Below are positions 10,426 through 20,251 of a stretch of DNA of 24,233 nt, piece by piece. The first letter of the stretch is position 1, and each line of letters opens with the position of its first letter. The DNA comes from Auxenochlorella pyrenoidosa. Its lineage: Eukaryota > Chlorophyta > Trebouxiophyceae > Chlorellales > Chlorellaceae. The translations under genes and the position numbers were made by a program. The DNA is taken from NCBI GenBank assembly GCA_001430745.1, contig KQ481983.1, positions 821,013-845,245 on the forward strand. The letters are read 5' to 3'. The notes under the pieces are model-generated. The model was given only the letters and a program-made list of their open reading frames with translations. It ran no database searches and had not been told where the DNA came from.

Positions 10426-13400
10426 ATGTCGGACGACGAGTTCAGCGGCTCGGACGGGGAGGACTATGGGGAGAGCACATTGTGAGCTTCGGGCAGTCCC
10501 GGCAGCACCGACAGCGTGCAGGCAGCCCGATCTACATTTTGTCCTGCTGCGCACCCAGCTCTTTCGCTGTGGCTTGCCCCGCCCTGCCTGTGTCGCTTCC
10601 TTTTTCCGCCCTGAAGCGGGCCCTTGTCGCATGTAGGAGAGAGCACAGGATCTGGAGAGGCCCGCAGCTGTTTGGCGTGGGCCGTGGGCACACCATCACC
10701 GCCGCTGCTGCCGCCACTCCTGCCAACAGTGCCCCGCACTCGCCCACTTTGCCTGCTCGCAGCCCGCTGCATGATGCTGCCCAGGCGGGAGATGCAGAGC
10801 TCATTCGTCAGCTGCTGACGCCACCCCCAGAAGCCAAGCTGCCGCCAGCCGACGATATGGCCGACCCGGCAAGTGCCTGCCTGCCTGCCTGAGCAACGGC
10901 GCCCTGCTGCTCGCCTTAAGGCTTCTGCTCCGCGTGACTCCAGGCACGTGTGGCGCAGCCGCAATCACGTAAAAATGTTGCCCTCCCTGACTCCAGCCGT
11001 TGCCTTCCCCATCATGCCACCCCTGCCAGCAGACCGACATCTTGGCCCGGTATGCTGCCGAGGTGGCAGCCCCGCAGCTGCCCAACCCAGACCGACGGGA
11101 CTACCAAAAGTGCACCCCGCTGCACGTCGCGCTGCTGCATGGTGCGTGCAGGCTGCCCGCGCCGTTGCGATCGAACAGCTGCCCTGCGGGAAGCTGGGAG
11201 CCCGTGTGGGGTCTCTCTGGCAGCACCGCGCTGCATGTTTTGAGTGCATGTGCGACCACGAGATGGGCGCGCCCCTCCTGGTGGCGCATCAGCAGGCACC
11301 CCCACCCCCTCATGCCCCCCTAAGCGCTGCTGCAGGCCAGCTGGAGGCTGCCAGGGCTCTGCTGGAGTGCGGCGCATCATCGGGGGTGCCCTGTGAGGGG
11401 TCGCCGCCGCTGCACGTCGCAGTGTGTGTCGCGGCGCACCCAGCCAAGCGCGCCTTCTCGGAAGCCGCAGTGGCGCTGCTGCTGCAGCACGGGGCGGATC
11501 CGTATGAGCGGTGGGGAGGGGAACACGGAGCGGGCTGGCAGCTGGCTGGGTTGCCGCTGAGTTGTCGGCTCGGGCAGCGTCCCAGGCATGGGAGGGTGTG
11601 CATGCGCATCTCGAAGGGAGCGGATATGATACGCCCGGCTGCCAGGACCTGCTTGCGCCAGTGCACATGCACCAGAACGCATTGCATAAAGGGACGCGCC
11701 GCGCTCCACATGCGGCGTGCTCTGTTTAACAATGCAACAGCGACTGCCGCTGGGGGGGCGCCTCGCCGCCGGCGCTGTGCCCGTCGCCGGCGCCGCATGC
11801 TGCCCCCAAACCACATGCACAACCCCCCCACCCCCCTCAAACGTTGCCCACCTGCAAATGCTGAAAGGCGCGCCCAAGGCGGGCCTGCTCCTTCAACCCT
11901 GCTGCTGCACGTTTGAACACCTGCCTGTTGCACTTACGGCTCAGCCTGTGCTCCCCATGCAGGGATGACAACGGGCGTACCGCACTGCACTGGGCCGCGC
12001 AGCTCGACTTCCTGCCCGCCGCTCGCGCCCTGCTGGACGCTGCCAGGCAGAAGCAGGCTGAGCTGCAGGCGGAGCAGCAGGCGGCGGCGGCGGCTGCCGC
12101 CACCGCAGCCGCGGCCATTGGCGCCGACGTCGCGGCTGCGGTGGCGGCAGCCCCTGCCGCGAGCGCAGATTCTGTGCCCCCGCCTCTGGCGGTCTTCCAG
12201 GACAAGCATGGCTGCACTGCGCTCCACCTAGCGGCGCGCGAGGGCCACGTAGCTTCCGTGCAGCTGCTGCTAGAGGCGGCCTCAGCCGCCACACCAGGCG
12301 GCGGCGGCGAGGCTGCAGGCAGCGCTGCCGCGCTTGCAAAGACGAAGAACAAGGCGGGTCAGAATGCGCTGCACATGGCGGCGCTTGCAGGCAGCGCCAC
12401 CGTGGCAGCGCTGCTGGCGGAAGCAGCGCCCGAGGCAGCGCATGCGCGGTCCAAGCTGGCGCTGACGCCTGCTGACCTGGCGGAGCGCCGCCGACACACT
12501 GACCTCGCCGGCGCGCTGCGCGACGGCAGCCCAGCCGCTGCACTTGCTGCCCTTGCCAAGACAGCAGGCGCCGCGGCGCCCCAGCAGCCGCGCACGCTGC
12601 TGGTGGCGCCGCCCGAGTGTCAGATTCACTACACCTGCCCAGCACCCATCACAAGGTGATGCTCTTGCTGGGCTGGCTGATGAGCACACCCAGCTCCAAT
12701 AGCTTGCACCCGACCCTATGCCATAGCCGTGGCAAAGCAGTGCCCATGTGGCATTGCCAGCCTCTCTCCTCGTCAGCTCTCGCTTGCGTTGGCAAGTAGC
12801 AGAGCCGCAGGCGGTTGCAGCCAAGCATGCAAGCACCAGACAGATGTTGGATTTTTTACTCGCACTTGCAGGAATAGGCAGAGCTGGGGGGCTCCCAGCT
12901 CACACAGGAGCTGGGAGCCCCCCAGCTCCTGTGCCTCGGCCCAGCAGCACAGCACAGCACAGCACGTGCAGGTGCTCATCTATCGACTGCCTCCTGCCGC
13001 TGTGCAACGCAGGTCCAGTGCCAATGATGCCCCGCCTGAGAACATGGAGCGCCTGACGGTGCTGACCAAGCCAGGCAAGAGGGCAGCGGTTGGGCAACTG
13101 CGTGCTGTAGCTGGCAGAGACGTGGGAGTGAAAAGGCGGCAGAGAGGTGTTTTGGCAAGCCTGTGCAGGCCTGGGCATCTCGTGCATGCCAGGATGCGAG
13201 AGGCCTGCACAGGCAACCTGTCCAGCAGACTTGAAGAAGGCAGGAGCTCATTGCATCAACCTTCCTTGCCGTGCATCATTCTTCCCGTTCTGCAGACTGG
13301 GGCATCCTGCGCAGCGCCGAGTTCCAGGGTGGCCTGCGCTGGGACGAGGGCAGCAAGCGCGCGGCGCTGGGCGACGTGCTGCGAGTGCACGACTGGAACT

Positions 13401-16400
13401 ACGTGCGCCGCATCCAGGTGGGGGCGGGGCTATTCACGGTTAATGGAGTTTAGGGTCGGTCGACACTGAAAACCGCGCCCTCACGCGCGCTGCGTGCGCC
13501 CTTCTCCAGGCCGGCTCCCTAGGCGCGGCGCATTGCTCTGCCGCACCGGGCACCCGCTGCCACTATTGGCCGGTTCAACCCAGCGGCAACCCTCCCTTGC
13601 AGATGGTGTGCGACGCCCTGCCCGAGGACCCGGACGCCATCGGCCAGCTGGACGGCGATACAGCTGTGTCGCGCAACACCTTCAAGGCGGCACTGGCGGC
13701 GGCGGGCGCCGTGTGCACGGCGGTCGACGAGGTCATGTCAGGAGCGGTGAGCCCTGCCGGTGGCGGCGGCCGCTTGGCGCCGGCACTCTTGCCGGGCGAG
13801 CCGCCCTGCCGAGCCTGCCATGCCTGCTGAGGCTGCCGAGGCGTGTACCTCGGCGGCCCTCGTCCCGCTGCTGTGCTACGACAGAGCTCCCACGCCATGC
13901 TGCGCCCGTGCGACCTCGTGTTTTCGTGCCGTCCTCCGCCACCCCCCACCCCACCCTACCTCACCCCATCACCACCACCACCACCCCATACACACATCAA
14001 CACCAATACTCGCTCGCCTGCGCATTCAGGTGGCCAACGCCTTTTGCGCAGTGCGGCCGCCAGGGCACCATGCAGGGCCTCTGGGCGTGGTCACGAATCG
14101 GAACGACCCAAACGGCAGGTGGGTCCTGGCTCACGTCGCCGGGGGTGCGCTCGCTGCTGCTAACCCCTCCCTGCTGGGACGGCCGGCTGCGCACTGCACA
14201 TGAAATCTTGCCTCCCAGGGCGCCTGCCCCAGGGCTGCCATTGCCCACATGCCTGGCCAGCCGGCCTGCCCTGGCCTGGGCGCGCCCCACATGGCTGTGC
14301 TTCTCTCACCGCTTGCCTGCCGCCCCGCCTCTCGTGCCGCTGCAGCCACGGCTTCTGCCTGTTCAACAACGCCGCCATCGGCGCCGCCTACGCCATGAAT
14401 GTGTACCGCCATGCCGGCATCCGACGCGTGGCCATTGTCGATTTTGACGTGCACCACGGCAACGGCACAGGTGGGCAGCAGAACCACTGAGAGCACATGG
14501 GAGATGGCCGTTTGAGGGCCGCCCATGCTTGACCGCACGCACGCCGTGCGTGTTTGCCCCGCCCCGCCCTGCCTGGCGTTTGTTGGGGCCCCACCCCCAG
14601 ATTCCATGGCTGTCACCCTCACACCGAGCCCCCTCCCGCTGGCGGCCCGCAGAGGCGTGCGTGACAAACACGGTCCCCTCCTCAAGCACCTACAAATTCA
14701 AGACGCCCTACAGGCAAGCTGAGCCACCAGGCGCCTTGCCCTCAGCCAGGACCAGCACTCCTTGCGGCTGCAGCACAGGCATGCGCTGCAGGGCAGGGGC
14801 AGCTCCGCCCATGCCTGCCGTGGCGGGCTTTGCCCCGCCCCAGCCCTTGCCTGTCGTCACTTGCCTGCCTCTTTGCATGCCCTCCATCCCCGGGGCTGCA
14901 GCGAGGGCACCCAGACGTTTGCAGTGTGGAAGCCCTGGCTGGACTCCACCGACAGGGAGAGCATCTTCTTCGCCAGGTGGGGCGGGGCGCTGCTGCCCAC
15001 CCTTCTGCTTCTTACCTGTTGAGGCTCGGCTGCCCATTGCAAAAGCCCGCACTTTCGGTGCTGTCAAGGGCAGGCTGCGCCCAGATCTAGTGCTCTTGCC
15101 GGCGCGTGGTCCCAAGTGCTATGGCCCTGCCATGGGCTGGACTTTAATGGGAATTATTCAGTCAGGCCTCCTGTGCCCCCGTCTCCATCAGTCATGTGCC
15201 ATGAACAAGCATGTGCAAACGCTGTCATGCGCTGCGCAAGGCTGCAGCCTGCATGGCATGACGCAGAGGCGAGGCGAGGCAAGGCGCAGCCTTCGCCTGC
15301 GGCCCTCCCCTTCATCTCTCCCCTCTTTTGCCCGCCGCCTGCCCTGCAGCGTGCAAGGCTACGGCCCCAAGGCGGAGGACTATCCCGTGTATGTTTACCC
15401 CGGCAGCGGCGCCACCTGCGACACACAGGAGCTGGCGGCGCAGCGAGCAGCCGAGCAGGCAGCAGCCGCGGCAGCCAAGGCTGGGCGGCCGGCGCCGGCT
15501 GCGCCAGCGCACGAGGCAGGCGGGCAGCCTGGGGAGGCAATGGAGGTCGACGGCAGTGGCGCCGCTGCGCGGCAGCAGGGCGGCGCGACGCCGGCGGCTG
15601 CTGCGGGGCAGCAGAATGGCGGCGAGGTGGCGGCGGCAAATGGCAGCGCGCAGGCGGGTGCTGCGGTTGCGGCTGCAGCAGGCGCGCAGCAGGGCAGCGG
15701 GGCCGACGACATTGAAGAGGACCCGGACCGAGAGTTTGTTTACAGGGGTGAGTGGCGAATGCGGTCATGCCCTTGACTTGCGCTCCTTGTTGCGTTGTGT
15801 CCAGTTCTGCGACACCAGCTGCCCACAGCCACAGGCCGCGCTGCCCTGGCCTGCCAGCCTGGGCGGCGCTCCAATGTGCTGCCCGTCCAATGGCGCATCC
15901 CGCTGCCTCTCTTCAGCGAGTCTTGGACCCACCAACCCGCCCAGCTCCCGCTGTCTCGACCCTCCACCCCCCACTCTCCATCCCCCCTCCCCATTCAAAG
16001 AAAAAAGCACGAAAAACACCACCGCCACCCCTCCCCCCCGTGCCGCAGGAGGCCAGGTGCCGCCCGTGGAGGGCCCCCGGGTCATCGACATCGGCATCCC
16101 CGGGTTTGGGCCCAAGGTGGCGCTCTGGCGCCGCTCCTGGCGCGACAAGATCATCCCCGCCCTCGTCAAGTTCAAGCCCGACATGATCTTCATCTGCGCG
16201 GGTGGGCCCCCGCCCTGCGCGGCGCCGAGCGAGCGTGCAGGCCGCCCTGGGCGGCAGCCGGGGTGCAGCCCCCCGGCCGCTGCCCAACCCTGCGCGTGCG
16301 CCGAGCATGAGCTCTGCCCTCCCTGCGGGCACTGCCTAGATGTCCTGCCCCTGCTCCTGGCACGGCGCTCTTCGTCAAAGCAAGCTGCTGGGCGGGCCAG

Positions 16401-18075
16401 TTCCTCGTGGCCTGCCGCACCAGCATGATGCACATGTGTCCTCTGCACGGCCTTGAAGCGAACCCCCCTCACACACACACACACACCACCACCCCCCATC
16501 CCACCCCTTGGTTGCGCCAGGCTTTGATGCCCACCGCAAGGACGAGATCAACTTCCGCTACATCGGCGTGACGGAGCGCGACTTTGAGTGGATCACTGAC
16601 CAGCTGGTGCAGGTGGCCAACAGGTGCGCACGCTGGCCGTGGGTCTGTGTCGCAAGTTCCGCTGCGGTTAGACAGACTCCAAGCCCAAACGAGCCACGCA
16701 CCCTGTACTATGGGGGGCCCCAGCTGCGGCTCGGCCGGCCCCGTTCCGCCCCAACCCCCGCCCTCATCCCTGCCCGGGTGGGGAGCGTCGAGCGGGTCGC
16801 GGGCCAGCGGGTGCAGGTGGCGCACTGGACGATGCCTGCCAGCCCCGGAGGGTTGCCATTCCCAGTCAGGGGTTGCATGTGGCGCCACCTGGCAGGCGGG
16901 ACGCCGCTGCGTTTTGCTTTGTTTCCAGCGGGGCGCCGCTTGTGGGGCAGGCAAACACGCGGCCTACGCTGCCCTCCCCACACACAACACCCACCCACCC
17001 ACCCACCCCCTGCGCAGGTGCTGCAACGGCCGCATCGTGTCGTGCCTGGAGGGCGGCTATCGCATCCAGGTATGCCTGGCTGACCCATCCTTGAGGGCCG
17101 CGCTGCCGGGGCACGAACCTTGCCAGCTTTCCAGCCGCCACAAACTGTACTGTGGTCCTGGCCTTGAGCTCGCAGGCATGGCGCCTGCATGCGTGCGTCC
17201 ATGCTTTGCGTGGCACGCGACGGCCGGGCTCCACCCCACCCCCAAACCCTAACCCCCACCCCCCCAACACCAACACCAACACCACCCGTGCCGTGCAGGG
17301 CGCCATGGTGTCTGCCTTTGCCCGCAGCGTGGCGGCGCACGTCAAGGCGCTGATGGAGCCCAATGCCCAGGAGTGGGACCCGGCTGATGCCAAGGTGGGG
17401 CGCGCAGCAGCAGCGGGCGGGGCCTGCGTCGCAACGGGCGAGCGCAGGATTGTCAGCTGGACAGACCGCCGCGGCGCGCGCATGCCCGGCCCGCTGCCAG
17501 CGCTGGGGGCACAGCAGGGGCACAGCAGGCAGGCTGGCCGCCAGCCCTCAGCCGGCGCGGATGTGAGATGCTGCAGGCTTGCGACCGTGCGAACCAGTTT
17601 GGCAGCTCCTTGCATCCCTCTCATCCCGAGCCTGCCGCCCGCCATGCTGCAGGTGGAGCGGGAGCACGAGAAGAGGCTGCGGGCTGAGCAGGAGGCGAAG
17701 CGACAGGCGGAGCGGCTGGCCAAGGCGCGCGCGCGCGAGGCAGCCCTCGCCGCCCGCCTAGCAGCGCAGGCTGCTGCCGCTGCGGCCCCCGCTACGCTGC
17801 AGCAGCAGGCCGGCTCTGTGTCGGCCAGCGGCGGCGATGCCAAGCCTGAGGCGGCTGCGCCGGCGTCAGCAGCGACCCCTGTTGCCCCACCCGCCCCGGC
17901 ATCCACCCCTGTGGTGCCCGCTGCGGCAGCATCGGATGCAGCAGCAGACGCCGAAGAGGACGGCGGCGGGCGCAAGCGGCGGCGGCGGGGCGGCGGGGCG
18001 GTGGATTACGTCGCGCTGAACAAGCAGCTGGAGGCTGAGGCTGCTGCGCGGCGGGTGGGGGGCGATGCCAGCTGA
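10426..18075 (+). CDS. Ankyrin-repeat / class II-type histone deacetylase fusion
   Basis: Eighteen exons: 10426-10481, 10637-10868, 11033-11141, 11336-11510, 11963-12655, 13013-13074, 13296-13417, 13603-13746, 14030-14118, 14346-14470, 14653-14713, 14902-14976, 15350-15747, 16049-16201, 16521-16623, 17018-17069, 17299-17394, 17653-18075. They give about 1055 aa in one frame. The acidic start [16 protein letters not shown] is followed by about six ankyrin repeats ([56 protein letters not shown]). The deacetylase domain starts near [13 protein letters not shown]. It has PPGHHA (H544, H545), [10 protein letters not shown] (zinc ligands D595, H597), FDAH (D834) and LEGGY (catalytic Y880), so a zinc-dependent lysine deacetylase should be active. 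A charged coiled coil and a basic RKRRRR patch (likely nuclear signal) close the protein. Introns 2, 6 and 11 have GC donors. The exon 2 start is the least certain junction. Confidence 0.87.
12881..12928. repeat. Perfect 21 bp inverted repeat (hairpin) in ANK-HDAC intron 5
   Basis: The arms 12881-12901 and 12908-12928 are exact reverse complements separated by 6 bases. Each arm is itself partly palindromic (GAGCTGGG and CCCAGCTC). The right arm with its flank can also form a rival stem with CACAGGAGCTGGG pairing to CCCAGCTCCTGTG. Confidence 0.95.
16471..16488. repeat. Short (CA)n run in ANK-HDAC intron 14
   Basis: Alternating CA repeats followed by C-rich tracts just upstream of the exon 15 acceptor at 16519-16520. 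This serves as the pyrimidine-rich part of the 3' splice site and is an ordinary microsatellite. Confidence 0.8.
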
Positions 18076-18533
18076 GGCCACGCAGCGCCTCTGCCGACAG
18101 TCACACGAGTCCAGGGCTCAAAATTGCCCTGTTGCCCTGTGCTTGGCAGTGGCATGTCACCTGTAACGTCTGTGCACCCAGCCTCGTGGTGTGTGGGAAG
18201 CCAGCTCCAGAGATTGCAGGAGACGGACGCTGCCAGCAATGGCAGGCTCTTGCCAAAGGCACCCGGGGGGCAGCGCAGGGCCCTGTGCCACAGTGCTGCC
18301 GCCAGTACAGCAGCAATGATTTGCATGTCGTCTCGTAGAGGAAAGATGGTACGCAGCTTCCTCTGCACACCCGTGTTGCCCCACAGGCTATCGTTTGTGG
18401 ATGTTTGCTTGTGCGGTGGCCAGGGGACAGTAGAGGGGAAGCGCGCGCGGAAAGCGCGTCGGCCAGCTGTAGCCTCATAGAGCCGCAAATTCTGAATCTT
18501 GCAGCTGTGGCCATTGCTGGATCGCCTTGAACA
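18076..18533 (+). other. Gap between ANK-HDAC stop and SGNH hydrolase start
   Basis: Holds the 3' UTR of the deacetylase gene and the promoter/5' UTR of the hydrolase gene. No further exon was recognised. Confidence 0.5.
18162..18166 (+). promoter_or_regulatory. TGTAA polyadenylation signal of the ANK-HDAC gene
   Basis: TGTAA lies 87 bases after the TGA at 18073-18075, at a typical distance for the green-algal poly(A) signal. Confidence 0.6.
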
Positions 18534-19889
18534 ATGGCCACACGCCGGATGCGCAGTTGGGGCCTGTGCTGTGCCGTCCTCTGGCTTGCAGCCGCAGTTG
18601 CCAGCGGCGATCGAGGTGAGTACAGCGCTAGAGCACGTGAGACACCTGCTTGGGCTGGACGGTAGGCTGAGTGAGCCCACCCTCGCCGCCGCCGCCAGCG
18701 CGGCTTCTCACGACCCTTGCGCTGCAGGTGCCTGCACGACAAGCGAGCCCCCGCCTGAGCCTCCGCGCTGGGCGCTCTACTACGATCCCTTTGAGGATGG
18801 AAGGGACTCGGAGCCGGGGCAGGACTACCTGCGGAACGTGGCCGCGGTGGCTGCGGCAAACGAGACAGGGACGAGGTGGGTGTTGCGGGACGGCGCCAGC
18901 CTGGGGTGCACAGCGGTGCGGCACAGGAAAGGACGCTTCCGTCCAGCATGATCTAACATGCAGCCACTTTATCCGCTGCCTGGCTGCCTGTGCAGGTTGG
19001 ATGTGGTCATGCTCGGCGACAGCATCACAGCGCATGCAGCCAGCCTCTACCCGGAGGCCTGGGCAGACGCCTTTGAGGGGCTGGACGCGCTGCCGATGGG
19101 CGTGTATGGTGACAGCATCCACAAGCTGGCCTGGCGGCTGCTGGTGGGCTGAGCTGCCTGCCTGTCTGAGAAGCTGGCTGTCGGTGGGCTGCTGCCAGCC
19201 CTCGAGCGCACGCACGGGCGCACGTTTGCAAGCTGCAGTTTGCCGTGGGGCTGACATGCCCACTCCTCACATTGGTCCCAACACTTGTTGCTGCAGTATG
19301 GCGGGCAGCAGCTGGCGGTCGCGCCCCGGGTAGTGGTGAGCTGGCGCCAGCCTGGCCGCCACCCAGCTGCCTGCGTCTCCCCTTTGGCTCGTCGTTCCCC
19401 TGGCTCACTCTCTTGCGCAGCAACCATGCACCTTCGCCCCCCCATTCCCTTGCTGCGCCGCCGCAGATCGTCAACATCGGCATCAACGACCTGCAAAACG
19501 GGCGCAACGAGGAGCAGGCGGCGGAGCGGCTGGACTGGCTGCTGACCTGGCTGGGCACCACCTGGCCCAGCGCCGACGTCGTCCTGCAGGCCCTGCTGCC
19601 CACCGCCCTGCTGGATGTGCAGCCCGCCAACGAGGAGTGGGCGGCCCAGGCGGCGGCGCACGGCGCCACCTTCGTCACCTGCGGCGCGGAGCTGGACCCC
19701 TCGGACCCCGCCCAGTTTGTCGACGACGTGCACCCATCAGAGGAAGGCTACCGCGCCTTCCTGCCCTGCCTGGCAGACGCAGCCAGGGAGTTGCTGGCGG
19801 CCGACCGCTGCGGTCTGAGCGGCGGCCCCGGCCCCGGCCCTGCCCCCGCCCCCAGCCCCGCCCCTGGCCCCGCCCCCGCCAGCAGCTAA
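18534..19889 (+). CDS. Secreted SGNH/GDSL-family hydrolase (PAF-acetylhydrolase-like fold)
   Basis: Five exons: 18534-18615, 18728-18875, 18996-19143, 19297-19335, 19467-19889. They join in frame to 279 aa. Exon 1 encodes a signal peptide (RRMRSWG, then hydrophobic LCCAVLWLAAAVASG), so the product enters the secretory path. Block I is LDVVMLGDSITAH with nucleophile S86. Block III is VNIGINDL (N146). Block V is DDVHPSEEGY with D225 and H228 completing the triad. The block layout resembles GDSL lipase/acylhydrolases that remove acyl or acetyl groups from lipids or polysaccharides; the substrate cannot be read. The last 20 or so residues alternate Pro with Ala, Gly and Ser, like a hydroxyproline-glycosylated cell-wall tail. 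A second GDSI sits in YGDSIHKLAWRL but lies outside the block I context. It is downstream of, and in the same direction as, the deacetylase gene. Confidence 0.88.
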
Positions 19890-20003
19890 ATTGGCAGCTG
19901 ATCGGAGCGGCAAGGCAGTGCAGGGGCGGCAACTGCATCATGAACCAGCTGGGAGGCACAGCTGCCGTTCAGCACGCACAAGCCAGCCTGGCATGGCAAG
20001 TGA

Positions 20004-20029
20004 GCTGCCTACACATGCTGCCTACACAT
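20004..20029. repeat. 13 bp tandem repeat, two copies
   Basis: GCTGCCTACACAT is present twice head to tail (20004-20016, 20017-20029) with the start of a third copy. It lies in the 3' UTR region of the hydrolase gene. Confidence 0.85.
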
Positions 20030-20147
20030 GCTGCTTGCGCTTCCAGCCCTCTGATTTGTTCATCTGTTCATCCTCAAGACTGATTCTTGCTGATCTGTCC
20101 ACCATTTTTCGGAATTAGCTCATTGCACCTTCAATGGGAGCAGGCAG

Positions 20148-20152
20148 TGTAA
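20148..20152 (+). promoter_or_regulatory. Candidate TGTAA polyadenylation signal of the SGNH hydrolase gene
   Basis: TGTAA lies about 260 bases after the TAA at 19887-19889 and about 100 bases short of the stop of the opposing gene. Confidence 0.45.
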
Positions 20153-20251
20153 CCTTCTGCTGCCAACCGCTTCCTGCGTTGCTCGCCGCACTGGCTGCAC
20201 GTTGGGTACGGCCTGCGATTGCCCGCCGCCCGCCAGCCACGCGGTGCCGCA

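Larger units (their letters stand above)
19890..20251. other. Convergent 3' region between SGNH hydrolase and acyl-CoA synthetase
   Basis: Only 362 bp separate the two stop codons, so both 3' UTRs must share this stretch and may overlap antisense. It contains a TGTAA on the plus strand. No matching signal was seen here for the minus-strand gene. Confidence 0.55.

Noticed and set aside
10873..11916. Plus-strand ORF of 347 codons as a separate ankyrin protein
   Set aside because: It carries intron sequence and only one ankyrin block in frame. The repeats join properly only through exons 2-5 of the fusion gene.
17242..17254. Telomere-like AAACCCTAA
   Set aside because: A single unit inside a C-rich intron; no tandem array, so not a telomere or interstitial telomeric repeat.
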